Positions 22,938 to 34,984 of a DNA stretch of 64,000 nt are shown piece by piece. The position numbers and the translations under genes were made by a program. This stretch comes from Cynocephalus volans (Eukaryota; Chordata; Mammalia; Dermoptera; Cynocephalidae). Every line of letters begins with the position of its first letter. Position 1 is the first letter of the stretch. The notes beneath the pieces are model-generated. The model was given only the letters and a program-made list of their open reading frames with translations. It was not told the origin of the DNA and searched no databases. The DNA lies in the NCBI RefSeq assembly GCF_027409185.1, contig NC_084478.1, forward strand, positions 85,047,624 to 85,111,623, given 5' to 3'.

Positions 22938-24459
22938 TGAAGATGGCGGTGGCTGCGGCGGTTGGCGCAGAGTAGCTGAGGTGGAAAAGGTGGCCACTGG
23001 ACCTCAGACAGCCGGGAAACTTGTGGACCTTCCTCTTGCCATCTCTTAAGGGAGGACCGCTGCTGGTGGCCGGTCGTGGGGGCTGACCGCCACTTTGCCC
23101 TTGGCAGGAGAAGCTGCCTCATTTACAGGCAACAGCTTTGAAGAATGGAGCAGGAAAAAAACTGTGTCGTAGCTGGAAAGCGAGTCTCTAAACAGGGAAC
23201 ATGGCACCAGGGCTGCTGTGGATGCAGACAAGATCCCAGAGGAAGGGGCCACGCTGAAGGCGGCCAGCTGCCCTATTCAGGATTTGAGGTTTCAGGCCGG
23301 CATAAAAGAAGATTCCTGGGAGCGCCCGAGCAAGCAGCCCGAGGCGGCGGTGGCCGAGAACCAGGAAGGCGACAAACCAGAGGCAGAGAGTGAGTGCCCG
23401 ACCTGACACAGCCCTGTGAGTGACCCCTGGCCCAGCCCTACTTGGGGGGCTGATGCCCACCCAGCTTCTGCCTGCATCACAGGGCCACTCACCTCCCAGG
23501 GGCTGCCTCCATTTTCCCAGGTGGGGGCAGCTCCGCCCAGCTCGGCTCCTCACTGAGCCTTCCCACTTGCTTGCCCCGGCGTGGGGCTTCCTGGGGACTG
23601 CGGGCCGGCCTCCCCTCCCACTCCCTCCGTGGTTCTCTGGTGGGGCTGGTGGCGTGGGGCGTCCCCGGCCGGTGTTGGGAGGGCAAGGAAGTACGGGCAG
23701 GGCCGACTGTCACTCCACCACACCCTGGACTCCGGCCCACGGTAAACTTCCTGTTACTAGGAGGCAGATACCATCTCTGTGGCCACCAGTTCGGAAAAGT
23801 GCCTAACCAATTTCTGGTTGGGAATAGTGTGGTAGGAGAGTACCCAAGTCCGCTTGAACCTGCCGGAGAGCTGATTGCAGGCGGACGCTAGACTCGGTCC
23901 ATGCCGGGGGGATACAAAGGTGAACAAGTCCCGAGAAAGATCTACATAGTGCTACAAAGGCACCCAGGGCGACCGGTCGTCTGTGCCTAGCAGAAACCTG
24001 GTAGACTTCCTGGGTGAGGCAGTGCCGAGCAGGGTCTTGAAGGCCCAGCTGATAGACGAGGGTTGCAGAAGACACGTCCCAGCCCAGCCCAGTGTGTACA
24101 GAGTGGGGAGACGTGCAGCCAGGGAGGCGGAGACTCGACAGAAACCACACATCCTGTGGGGTCACCACTGCACGATCCAAAAGCCTGGGCCAGAGCACAC
24201 GGAACAGGGAGAAATCCTGCACGGGAAGTGAAAGCTCAACAGAAATCACACACCCTGTGGTACATGATCCAGCAGCCCAGCAGAGTCCATGCTGACCAGA
24301 AAGGTGGCTCCCGGAGAGGCCCAAGACCCGAGGGAACCACACACACAAGGCACTAGAGGCCAACTGAGCAGTCACGGAGGGAGCCATACCAAATTGGCCA
24401 CCACAGCAACATCTTAGTCAATAGTCTCAAACCGGTGAACCGTGAAACCCCTTGCCACA
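22938..24459 (+). promoter_or_regulatory. B2 5' leader / internal promoter
   Basis: It is colinear with the L1-A and L1-C leaders over about 1.5 kb, including the terminal AAGATGGCGG motif and the segment just before ORF1. CpGs are partly decayed relative to L1-C. Promoter function is inferred from the family. Confidence 0.75.
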
Positions 24460-25434
24460 ATGAATAAACATCAAAAAAAAGATTCCAGAAATACAAAAAA
24501 TCAAGAAAGTACACCACCAAAAGTTAATAAATCTCTAACTCTAGATCCTATAGAACAAGAAGCCCTTGAAATGACTGACAAGGAATTTCGAGTGATAATT
24601 CTAAGGAAACTGAATGACATACAAGAAAACTCACCTAGACATCATGATGAAATGAGGAAAAGTATACAGGATCTAAAAGAAAATGTACAAGGAAATCAAT
24701 GTCCTGAAAAAAAATGTAGCAGAACTTGTTGAACTGAAGAAGTTATTCAGCGAAATAAAAAAACACAACGGAGAGTTTAACCAGCAGGCTTGTCAAAGTT
24801 GAAGAGAGAACCTCTGAACTTGAAGATGGGCTGTTTGAAATAACACAAGCAGAAAAAAGAAAAAAGAATCAAAGACATTGAAGAAAATCTGAGAGAGATA
24901 TCAGACAACCTTAAGCGCTCAAATATCCGAGTCATGGGTATTCCAGAAGGGGAGGAAAATGGAGATTCCATTGAAAACATATTCAACAAAATAGTGGCAG
25001 AAAACTTCCCAGGTATAGGAAAAATCACAGATCTTCTGATCAAGGAAGCTCAATGATCTCCAAACGTATTCAACCCAAAAAGGCCTTCTCCAAGACATGT
25101 TATAGTCAAATTGGCAAAACTCAGAGACAAAGAGAGAATCTTAAAAGCTGCAAGAGAGAAGCGCCAAATCACCTATAAGGGAGCCCCAATCAGGCTAACA
25201 TCAGACTTTTCATCACAAACCCTAAAAGCTATAAAGGAATGGGATGGTATATTCAAAATACTAAAAGACAAAGATTGCCAGTCAAGAATACTCTACCCTG
25301 CAAGGCTATCCTTCTGAAATGAAGGGCAAATAGTATATTTCTCAGACAAACAAAAACTGCGGGAGTTCACTACCACACGACCACCCTTACAAGAAATCCT
25401 CAAGGGAGTACTGGGTTTGGTTCCTGAAAAATAA
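24460..25434 (+). pseudogene. B2 ORF1, frameshifted
   Basis: The ATG at 24460 (MNKHQKKD) matches L1-C. The frame is lost by a 2-base deletion near 24680 (within the coiled coil), with another indel in an A run near 24760. A TGA near 25053 matches the CpG-type decay also seen in L1-A. The C-terminal domain is open at 25111-25317, and the expected stop is at 25432. Confidence 0.88.
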
Positions 25435-25621
25435 CTACCACTGCCATAAAAACCCAAGAATAATCAATACCCACTAGTATAATAAAAATGGCATTCATGA
25501 AGAGAAAACAAGCAAACAAATACACTATCTACAACCTAAGGAACCAACAAACACAGAAGCCAAACAGTAAATCAGAAAGCAAGGAACAAAAGACACCTAA
25601 GACAACCAAACAACCAATAAA

Positions 25622-26426
25622 ATGCTAGGAATAAATCAACACCTTTCAGTAACAACTCTTAATGTAAAAGGCTTAAATTCCCCAATCAAAAGACACAGAC
25701 TGGCTGACTGGATCAAAAAGGAGGACCCAACTATATGCTGCCTACATAAGGACCACCTCACCCATAAAGATTCACATAGACTAAGAGTGAAGGGATGGAA
25801 AAAGATTTACCATGCAAACAGAAAAGAAAAACGAGCTGGAGTAGCTAATCTTATATCTGACAAAATAGACTTTAAACTAAAAACCATAAAAAGAGACAAT
25901 GAGGGACACTACTTAATGATAAAAGGACTGATTCATCAAGAAGACATAACAATCATAAATATGTATGCACCCAATGTTGGAGCAGCCAGATTTATAAAAC
26001 AAACTCTATTAGACTTAAAGAAGGAAATAGACACTAATACCATAATAGCAGGGAACTGAACACCCCACTGTCAATATTAGACAGATCATCTAGGGAAAGA
26101 ATCAGTAGAGAAAAACAAGATCTAAACAATACTCTAGGGCCGAGCCCGCGGCGCACTTGGGAGAGTGCGGAGCTGGGAGTGCGGCGACGCTCCCTCCGCG
26201 GGTTCGGATCCTATATAGGAATGGCCAGTGCACTCACTCACTGGCTGAGTGCGGGTCACAAAAAAAGACAAAATAAATAAATAAATAAATAAAAACAATA
26301 CTCTAGACCAAATGGAATTCGACATTTGCAACAACATGGATGGACCTTGAGAGAATTATATTAAGTGAAACAAGTCAGGCACAGAAAGAGAAATACCACA
26401 TGTTCTCACTTATTGGTGGGAGCTAA
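25622..26426 (+). pseudogene. B2 ORF2 remnant
   Basis: The endonuclease domain is open from ATG 25622 to 26057, where a base loss in GGGAACTGAAC (GGGGACCTGAAC in L1-C) breaks the frame just before the catalytic D145 region. A SINE follows. After the deletion junction at 26320/26321, only the extreme C-terminus remains, ending at TAA 26424. No RT domain is left. Confidence 0.9.
26137..26292 (+). mobile_element. tRNA-derived SINE (CYN-like, short variant) in B2
   Basis: It starts GGGCCGAGCCCGCGGCGCAC, with B box GGTTCGGATCC and a tail of AAATA repeats. The target duplication AAACAATACTCTA is at 26124-26136 and 26293-26305. As it lies inside a young L1, it is among the younger insertions in the window. 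Confidence 0.92.
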
Positions 26427-26650
26427 AAATTAATATATAAATTCACACACACACACACAAAACCGGGGGGGGGAAGAAGATATAACAACCACAATTACTT
26501 GAAGTTGATACGACAAGCAAACAGAAAGGATATTGTTGGGGGGGAGGGGGGAGGGAGAAGGGAGGGAGGTTTTGGTGATGGGGAGCAATAATCAGCCACA
26601 ATGCATATCGACAAAATAAATAAAAATAAAATAAATAAATAAATAAATAA
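26427..26650 (+). other. B2 3' UTR, G-rich tract and tail
   Basis: Same order as in L1-A: a CA repeat near 26444-26459, a G-rich run at 26538-26569, then a tail of AAATA repeats. Target duplication not evident after the tail. Confidence 0.75.
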
Positions 26651-27610
26651 ATAAAAATTTAAAAATTTAAAAAAAGACAACCCACGGAATGAGGGAAAGT
26701 ATTTTCAAACCATATATCTGATAAAGGTCTAGACTCCAGAATATTTAAAGAATGCTTACAACTCAATAACAAGAAGGCAAACAACCCAATTAAAAAATGA
26801 ATGAAGACTTAGATAGTTTTCTAAGGGAAATACACAAATGGCCAAAACGCACATGAAATGATGCTCGACTTTATTAGCCATCAGTGAAATGCAAATCAAA
26901 ACTACTCAAGATACCATTTCACACCCACCAGATGTGAAATGCTGGTGAGTATGTGGAAAAATTAGAGCCCTCATACATTGCTGGTTGGAATCTAAACTGG
27001 TGCAGCTACTATGGAAAATAGTTCGGCATTTCTTCAAAAAGTTAAACATAGACTTGCCACATGACCCAGCAGTTCTGCTTGTAGGTATAGACTCAAACGA
27101 ACTAAAAACAGGAATTCAAGCAAGTACCTGTATACAGATGCTCATTGCAGCACTATTCACGATAATCCAAAATTGGAAACAACTCAAATGTATCTATCAA
27201 TGATAAATGGATTGTAAACAAAATGTGATATATCCATATAATTAAATATTATTTGGCCATAAAAAGGAATGACGTACCAATATATGCCACAACATGGATG
27301 AACTTCGAAAACATTATGCTAAGTAAAAGAAGCCAGACACAAAGGGTCACATATTTCATGATTCCATTTATATTAAATATCCAGAATAGCTAAACCTACA
27401 GGGACAGGAATCAAATTAGTCATTGCCAGGAGCTAGGGGAAGGGGGAAAATGGGAAGTGACTGATTTACATGTATGGAGTTTCCTTTGGGGGTGATAAAA
27501 ATGTTTTTGAACTAGATAGAGATGATGGCTGCACAACACCACAAACGTACTAAATATCACTGAATTATACACATTAAAATAGTTAGCTTTATGTTATGAG
27601 TAACACTTCA
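26651..27610 (+). mobile_element. Old L1 (L1M-type) 3' end
   Basis: A degraded ORF2 C-terminus: 'gaaatgcaaatcaaaactac', then 'acatgacccagcagttctgc' and 'catggatgaacttcgaaaac', followed by an old 3' UTR. It is clearly more diverged than L1-B, so it is not the missing end of L1-B. The open piece at 26985-27203 is a remnant. Confidence 0.85.
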
Positions 27611-27744
27611 AAAAAAGGCAGCAGAAAAACAAAGTGTAAGGAAAACTCAGTCATCCTAAGGACCTCCCTATGACATACTGAAATGTTTTAAGAACATGAT
27701 TTGGAAACAGTGGAAGATGGGAGAAAACTTCTTGGGATGAGAAT

Positions 27745-27850
27745 CTAGAAATCAGGATTTAGGTTCCACTATTAATTAGCTGCATGAGCTGAGGCAAGTT
27801 ATGTAGCATCTTTGGGTATCAGTTTTGAATTTAAGAAGTCTTAAATTTGC
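27745..27850 (+). repeat. MIR SINE fragment
   Basis: 'gctgcatgagctgaggcaag' and 'tttgggtatcagttttgaat' match the MIR core in forward orientation. Confidence 0.6.
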
Positions 27851-28029
27851 TGCCCTTCCCATAAAAAGTCTCAGAAGAGTCACCCATAAGAAGAGCTACA
27901 CACAAACACACCTACCAACCCCATGGATTTGGAGAGACAGAGTAAGTCAATGAGTGGGAAAGCACTTGGCATCAAAGGGCTAGCTGAATTGAAAAATAAC
28001 CAAATCTATGCCTACCTCTTTAATTCATT

Positions 28030-29080
28030 CAGAAAGCAATTACTGAGCACCTATTATATGCTAAACAGTGTGCTAGGTACTGAGAATACAGTGATAAGTA
28101 AGACATTATCTCTTCAAGAGCTGTATAATCTAGTGGGTAAGATAGGTAAACAGATAATTACAATATAGTGTAATAAAGATATACACTATGGAATGTGATG
28201 GGATATTGTGAGATACATAGCTACACCACCTCACTCAGTCTGGAAAGATTTCTGGGATGAAGTAATAAAAAGTTAGCCAGGCAAGATGAGTAGGGAAGAC
28301 TGGATCCAAGAAGACGGAGGCAACAAAAATAAAGTTACAGATGACTTAAACAAAATAGTGTCTGCAGGGGACTTCAAGCAGTTCAGTTTTGCTGGAACAT
28401 AAAGAGCATGACAGGGAATGGCAAAAACAAGACTTACGAAATAAGTAGGGACAGGATTATGAAGGGCCTTGTGGACTCTGAAAGGAGTTCAAACTTTATC
28501 TTAAATGCAATGGGGAGCCACTGAAGAGTTTTAAGTACCCAGAATACCATAATCAGACCTATATTTAAAAATTATTTTGGCAGTATGGAGGATGAAGTGG
28601 AGGGGGCCCAGAATGGAGTCACGGACATCAGGTAGGAGACTATCACAGTAGTTCAAATATGAAGTGATGAGTATTTTAATTAAGGCAGCGGTAATAGAAT
28701 GAAGTGGACAGTTTTGAAATATATTTAGGAAATAAAAATCAGTAGGACTTGCTGATGGATAGGGGTCAAACAGGTGAAGGAAGGAGGTGATTCAAGGATG
28801 ACTCCGTAGTTTCAAGGTTAGGTGACTGATAGGAAATGGAGTCACAAAGTAAAACTGGAAACTCAGGAGTAGGATGATGTTTAAGGGGTAATATGATAAG
28901 GTCCACCTCAGACATATTGGGTTTATAGTCACTGTGGTATATCGGGGTGGTGGACAGCTTGGTATATTAATTTGTAGCTTGGAGATGATGATGGCATATA
29001 GAATCAAGGGCCACCAGTATATAAATGGTAGTTGAAACTCGGAGAGGGGGCACCTCAAGAGGATATATTAGATGTTTTTT
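28030..29080 (+). repeat. Ancient ~1-kb mammalian dispersed repeat, family not resolved
   Basis: A long colinear run of words from a well-known old eutherian repeat: 'gagcacctattatatgctaa', 'gaagggccttgtggactctg', 'aatggggagccactgaagag', 'caaggatgactccgtagttt'. I cannot assign the family name with certainty. Other partial copies: 5700-6235 and 7325-7460. No coding frame. Confidence 0.6.
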
Positions 29081-30108
29081 GGAGAATCTTCCAGCTCCAA
29101 GATTAAGAATGCTTCATGATTACTTTTCTGTTGTCCTTCCTTTGGATGAAATATCCTATGGAAGTGGAAGTGGTAAGTTCTTAGGACAGAACTGAATGAG
29201 GTAAAAAAAAAAATGACAGCTTAATAGATCATAAATAAAAGGCTGTTCTAGATAGGAAGGGAATATAGGCAAGAAATAAATAGGTTTAAGATCTGGTAAA
29301 GCTAGACTCTAGAGTCAGTCATGTGCTGGAACAGATGTACAAGCTCCGTCTGTGCAAAACACCAGGACATCTAGATCTCGGTGTTGATCCAGACAAGACT
29401 GTCCCTACCATTGGCTTGGCATGGCAAATTGGCACCAGATGTTGCTACCTTGAGGCTCATGCCTGCAACTGCCAGTGCAATGGCCTGGGAACTATGTTGG
29501 AAGTCCGTGTGCATGGCTTCTCTGCTCTGCGTCCAAATGGAGGAAATTCATTTGGCTGATTTTCGGAAACACTCTCGAGGAGGAATGTGAAGCAGGTTTC
29601 TATTCTTGCTCTACTTAGACATAAATTAAGATCTTGTTTGTTCAGAACAACTACTGCCAGAAACTCCACTGTGTTCTCTGGGGCGTGCAACCTCTATTTA
29701 TTAGGTTATTTTGTTGGCCGGGGGCTCACACTGTGCTTTGTTCTCAGTGCTCTGCTGCTCCCTGGACTGGCTGCCAAGCAAACCAGACGGTGACCCCTGA
29801 TTCACGCTTTCATCAATTCTATTCATATCTCCTCATTTTGGGGGAGGTGATGTGACCAAGCACCTCAAAGCAGATTCTGTGAGCCTGGTGTGCTACTCCA
29901 GACTGACAATCTCCTCCACACACATAGAAAATCCATCTGCAAGGCCTCTCCTCCTGTCCCCAACTGGCAGTGGCAGTACAGTTGGGGACTTGGATCTCTG
30001 AAAATCTGCCTCTACTAGACTGCTTCGAGCATCAGCAAGGCTGGCCCTGTTTGAAGGCAGAGCAGACAACTGCCTACAAAGGATTTTGAGGGGAACCAAA
30101 AAGACTAT
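29081..30108. other. No recognised feature; probably unique DNA
   Basis: Overlapping open frames of 68-78 codons at 29323-29793 have no domain I recognise. Their codons overlap in two frames, which argues against real coding. A solo LTR begins at 30109. Confidence 0.4.
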
Positions 30109-30540
30109 TGCATTAGACCATTTCTGTTGCTTATAACAAAGTACACAGAACTGGGCCATTTATAAAGAAAATGAAATGTATTGCTTACAGTTTCTGAGGC
30201 TGGGAAGTCCAAAGTCCATCTGGTGGTGGTGACAGTGACCCGGGAGCCTCACATTCAAGATGGTGGAAGCAGAGAGAGCAGAGAGAGATAGACAGTCTGC
30301 TCTGTCCTTTTAAAGTCCTCAGAACCACACCCCTGACCACTATTTTTAATCCATTCACTACTGCACGGTCCTACAATCCAATCACCTCTTCAAGGCTCCA
30401 CCTTTCACTTATCACAATAGGATTTCCCACCCTCTTAACTGTCACAGTGGGAGCCAAGTTTCTAATACATAAAACTCGAGGAACACAATTCAAGCTTCAG
30501 TGAGTTTGGGGGGGGGGGGACATAATTCAATCCACTACAA
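30109..30540 (-). mobile_element. MaLR LTR (MST-like), solo
   Basis: On the minus strand it runs from TGTAGTGGATTGAATTATGT to the reverse of TGCATTAGACCATTTCTGTT. It is highly similar in word order to the 5' LTR of the provirus at 35678-37768. A run of 11 G's lies at 30509-30519. Confidence 0.85.
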
Positions 30541-30654
30541 CGATCTATCCTAAAACATCTCCACTCACCCACCTACACTTCAATGTCCTTAGAGTCACTC
30601 CTTTTGGCTAAGGAACTATGCCTCCAAAAATGCCCCAGAGGCAAATTTATATAG

Positions 30655-30835
30655 GTAAAGGGCCACAACTAGGCATCAAATTACCTAGCTTCCAGCTCCA
30701 ACTCTGCTGTGTGATCTGGGGCAAGTCCCTTCCCTTTTCTGGGCTTCAGTTTCCTCATTATACTACATAAGGAGGGAATTGGATGAGATCATCTCTAAGG
30801 CCCCTTCTGACTGTAACATTCTATGTTACTATGAC
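30655..30835 (+). repeat. MIR SINE
   Basis: 'tgtgtgatctggggcaagtc' and 'gggcttcagtttcctcatta' form the MIR core in forward orientation. It is one of the better preserved MIRs here. Confidence 0.85.
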
Positions 30836-31424
30836 CGAATTCAAGCTCAAATGTTACTTTGTAGGGGCTACCATTTAATTCACCAATATTCATTTATACA
30901 TTTGTTTGAATTGACTAAATATGTCACCAGAAAAAGAGAGAGCTAGGGACATGGATTAGTCACATAGATGCTCCAGAGGCACAGAAACCCTTTATGGAAA
31001 CAAATCCTGACAGGACAACCAGAGAGTAAAGAGGCCCATCCTTTCTGCCCTGATTGTGTCATCTCTACCCCACTCCCCTCTATGCTCCATCTCAGCTAGG
31101 AGAAGGTAAAAAGCAGCTAGAAGGTCGAGAAGCACATTTGGAAAGATGGACAGGACCTTCCAGGCTGGGGAAATAAGACCAAATCCTAGATGAACTGTTT
31201 TCTAAAGATGTCCAGATTGAGGCCCCAGACACAGCAGCTCCAGGGCACTATACAATGGAGGGGCAGAAGATGGCCTTCCCCAAAGGGAGGTGATGTATGT
31301 GTCCAGAGGCCTAGGAAGGCAACCACTAGGCCATCTCTCTTCTCAAAGAAGAGGAAAAGGCTAGATCCTGGAATCGCAGATACTCTACCTGGCTTCTTCA
31401 GGATAGCCCAGGGAAGGAACCCTA
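30836..31424. other. No recognised feature; probably unique DNA
   Basis: I see no repeat or coding signal. Overlapping antisense and sense frames at 31186-31453 look like chance. Confidence 0.4.
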
Positions 31425-31675
31425 TTATAATAATGATAGCTAACATTTATTAGCACTTACTATGTGCCAGGCAATACTGTAAGTGCTTTATATAAATTGA
31501 AACAATCTTTATAACAATCTTATAAGGCAAGTACTATTATTACCCTCGTTTTACAGCTGAGAATACTAAAACAGAGAGGTTAAGTAATTTCTTAAGGTCA
31601 CACAGCCAGGAAAGAATAGGTCCAGGACATAAACCTAGGCAGTCTGGCTCCAGACTTTATGGTTTTAACCCAACT
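31425..31675 (-). repeat. MIR SINE
   Basis: Near full length in reverse: 'gcacttactatgtgccaggc', 'cgttttacagctgagaatac', 'ggtcacacagccaggaaaga' in the order expected for a minus-strand MIR. Confidence 0.9.
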
Positions 31676-31689
31676 AGAGAAGGGCAAAT

Positions 31690-31890
31690 ACCCTCTCAAA
31701 TGTCACAGATCAGAGCTGGGAAGATCCTTAGGGGCCATCAAGGGCCATTCTTTCATTTTATACATGAGGGAACTGAAACTAAGAGAGAATGGAATTTTTC
31801 CAGCGCTACACAATGAGCAAGTAAAAGTATAACAGCTAGAACCAGAGCCCTGGTCTGCTGACTTCCAACCCAGTGCTCTTACCATTACCA
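31690..31890 (+). repeat. Ancient SINE-like repeat
   Basis: 'cagagctgggaagatcctta', then 'atacatgagggaactgaaac' and 'acccagtgctctta' follow the order of an old MIR-related repeat. A second copy is at 33185-33335. Confidence 0.55.
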
Positions 31891-32995
31891 TTTTGAATTT
31901 TTGCTGGGTCTTTTCCTTGAATTGCTTTCCTCATCACCTTACCCTGTTGACGTTTCCGGATTGATCATTTCCATATCCCATCCAACAAGAATGTACAAGT
32001 CATTATCTTCTCTTTCCAAAATATAAATGAGACTAGAGCTGGCTCAAATCAAGCATTTTCCAAATGATTAGATCCCTAAATCCCAATATCACCTCTGTGA
32101 GGGTCACTGATAAAATGCAAAACCAACATTTTCCATTCATAAAGACATCAACACCCAACCATGCCAAGGCCCCAACCTTCTGAGAAGATGAGTGTTTAGG
32201 GATGTATGAGGCCTGCCTCCTGCTCAGACAGATCTGTGGATTCAAATCTGAACTTTTTAAGGGTCATTCAGGGAAACCAATACCCAGCACAGCTGGAAAA
32301 ATTCTGCCTAATTCATTGAGAAGTGGCAAGTAGAACTTATGAAAGTGGAAAGTGGGGCTGGACAGTGGGCTACAGAGGGAGTAGGACTAGCCTGGTTTAT
32401 AATGCCACCAGTATGTAATGGCCAGTGGCAAGGAGATGGACAGCCCAGGTCTTCCAAAGGCCCAGGCTACTCTTTTGTTGGTATTCATGACTCAATGCAT
32501 CAAGGTGTTGGATTTCACAAAGCCATCCTTCCTACTCCACACCCCAGTCCACCCCTCCAGAGGGTGTGGAAAACAAAAGGCTCTAGTACAATGGCAAGTT
32601 TTAAAGGCCTCTTGTGGGGCTCAGCCTTTAACAAACATGAAGCACTCTGTCCATTACCCAATTCCTTTATGGGACTCTGAGCTGGGCACACAACACCAGG
32701 CCTAGTGAGGCAGGGCAGATCTATCTCCCCCTGGGGATGTGAGATATGAGTCCAAGAGCCTTAGAAACACAGGAGGGTGGGGAAAGAGGGAACACTTTAC
32801 TAGGCAGGAGAGGAAAGTGGTCCCAAGAGGCTGGTTGATGTCCCGGGGCAGTATCAGTGCCCCCTTCTATCACATTCAGACTTTCTACTACATAGATTTG
32901 GCACAAAATCTTCATATGATGAAAGAGGAGCAAATGGTTGATTTTGAAGCCACTGTGAGATGAAATACAAATAATAGTCACCTCCTTCACTTAAT
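31891..32995. other. No recognised feature; probably unique DNA
   Basis: Higher GC than the L1 regions. Frames such as 32339-32680 (113 codons) overlap another frame (32418-32705) and have no recognisable domain. I cannot support an exon. Confidence 0.4.
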
Positions 32996-32999
32996 CATT

Positions 33000-33110
33000 T
33001 ATTTATCCAGACAGCAGTTATTGTGTGCCTACTATGTGCAAAGTATCATGGAGAACAGAAATACACAAGTCAGGTGGTTCATTTTCCAAAAGTTCACACC
33101 CACAAGGGCA
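33000..33110 (+). repeat. Ancient dispersed repeat fragment
   Basis: 'gtgtgcctactatgtgcaaa' followed by 'gagaacagaaatacacaagt' matches the start of the repeat at 28030. Confidence 0.4.
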
Positions 33111-33184
33111 CATGTCCTATACACATTCCCAAACATCACCCAGCTGTATATGAAAAAGGCTTTTAAATGTTATAAGTGAGAATA

Positions 33185-33335
33185 TCACAGTCTTACAACT
33201 TGAAGGACCTTAAGAAAGGACCATCTATTCCAGCCTCTTTATTGTACAAGTAAAGACACAAACCTAGAAAGGGAAAAAGCATTCTCAGGGCTACACAGCC
33301 AGGTAGAAATATAGCTGACCTTTCCAGTCAGACCA
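33185..33335 (+). repeat. Ancient SINE-like repeat
   Basis: 'cttgaaggaccttaagaaag' to 'gggctacacagccaggtaga' parallels the copy at 31690-31890. Confidence 0.5.
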
Positions 33336-33379
33336 TTAAGGACTCAAAAATTACTGTGGTTTCATACGGTATGTCAAAA

Positions 33380-34900
33380 TAAAGCTTAGCAGGGGGTTTG
33401 TGTTAGTATTTGAAAAACAGGTAATTTTTGTTTTCCAAAATTGCATTATGAAAAACTTCAAACATACACCCAGGGTCAGCTGGGCCCAACAACATAATTT
33501 GTAGAGCCCGGTGAAAAATGAAAATGTGGGGTCCCTCGTTCAAAAAGCAGAGGGAAAGTGCTGTTACAGATACTAAAATAAAAAGTGTTTCCATTTTTTG
33601 TGTGTGCATTCATGTACTCTCTGTCTTGCACACCTCTCTGTCTCTGTCTCTCTCTCGACATGTCATGGTATTTTCTATTTGCTATTTAATATTGTTCTAA
33701 ATAGAGAATAAAAATTTAAATTATTAGCATGAATGTTACTGTTCATATTTATACACAAATGTAAGAGCATTTAGTTCATATGGAGAATCACCGAAACTAC
33801 ACAATTCATATTTCATAGCTTGTACATGCATATGTATTTTGTTCTTACCAGAACAGTGAAAATGCTGCAAAAAACTAGGCCAACTGTTTTCTATTTTTAT
33901 TTTTGATATGTGCACATTCTACCAACAGTCTCTACCTTCGGTTTACTGATGAGTAAGGAAGGACTGAAAAGAAACGGAATTGTGGATTGCCCTATCTTTC
34001 CCTTTATTTCTATAACATCATGTTCAGCAATAGTGATTGTCTAATACAGAGAAGAAGCATAAGTAAGAAAGAATATAATAAGGTTCTTTGGTTATTAATT
34101 TTTCTTAGAACGCCACTGCCTTCTTTTTTGCATTTGAAGCAAATTCTGGTTTAAATGGAAAGCGTAGCCTCTTGAGGTTGTCAGTGCCCCTGCTTAGTCA
34201 TATGCATAATTTGTTTATCTTGTATTTGATCTGAGTCTTGCTGAATTTCCACAAGCGGTGGGTCCACTGGAATTCTGTGCTCATGGAGCATCACAAACAC
34301 TACATATACATGGGGTGGCAAGGAACAGTAGACACATATTCTGAGTATCTACTCGGCCCATGCATATGCTCCATTGTCCCATTGGACTTTAAACACAAGT
34401 TCAAAGGTGAAATTAAGAATTTCAAAAGAGTGGCAGAAGAGCATTAAACCAAGCACACAAGGACCTTCTGTGCATGAGGGCTTGTGTGACTGCACAGGTC
34501 ACGCACCCATGAAGTTGACCTTGCCATATAGCAAAATAGAAATAATTTTATAGTGAACACCCATACTCCCACCACCCACATTCTACTACACTTTCTTTAC
34601 TATATATCTATCCATCTATTCACCCCTCTATCCATCCATTAAAGTACTTTTTTCTTGTTGCATTTCAGAGCAGCAAACATCAGTATACTTTGCCACTGAA
34701 CACTTCAGCATGCATGACATTAACTAGAATTCAATATATGCTTACAGTTTTTCTGAGGCAAATGTACACACATTTAAAAGCACAAATATTAAGGGACTAT
34801 TTGATGAGCTCTAACAAATGCATATACCTGTGTAACCCAAACCCCTATTAAGATATAGAACCTTACCACCATCCCAGAAATCTGTCCTTTCCAGTCAATC
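33380..34900 (+). repeat. Old repeat split by a hAT-like transposon
   Basis: The left part (to 33470, '...aacttcaaacatacacc') and the right part (from about 34532, '...agtgaacacccatactcccac') join as a familiar old dispersed sequence with 'cttgttgcatttcagagcag' and 'cacttcagcatgcatgacat'. Family assignment uncertain. Confidence 0.45.
33471..34523 (+). mobile_element. hAT-like DNA transposon, ~1.05 kb
   Basis: The left end starts CAGGGTCAGCTGGGCCCAAC. The right end, read in reverse complement, starts CAAGGTCAACTTCATGGGTG. These are imperfect inverted termini. The flanks CATACACC (33463-33470) and CATATAGC (34525-34532) are a plausible decayed 8-bp duplication, as in hAT elements. The subterminal 'gtggggtccctcgttcaaaa' and 'tgactgcacaggtcacgcac' also fit a known hAT-type repeat. 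No transposase domain is readable in the interior. Confidence 0.6.
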
Positions 34901-34984
34901 CTGACTGCCACACTATCCTCGGGAGCAACCACAAAAATAGGTAGGAATTTGATAGATAAAGACTATAAACAGAGAAAATATTCT

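Larger units (their letters stand above)
22931..26650 (+). mobile_element. Young L1 ('B2') with internal ORF2 deletion
   Basis: A complete 5' leader (GAAGATGGCGGTGG at 22939), ORF1 (24460-25434) and the start of ORF2 (25622) are followed by a SINE (26137-26292). At 26320/26321 the sequence jumps from the endonuclease domain to the last few dozen codons of ORF2. Aligned to L1-C, about 3.2 kb is missing (roughly 54550 to 57743). The normal 3' UTR and A-rich tail follow. It inserted into L1-B, but no target duplication is visible. Confidence 0.92.

Noticed and set aside
29323..29793. Open frames of 68-78 codons rich in Cys and Gly, considered as an exon
   Set aside because: They overlap in two frames, lack recognisable domains and have no clear splice signals.
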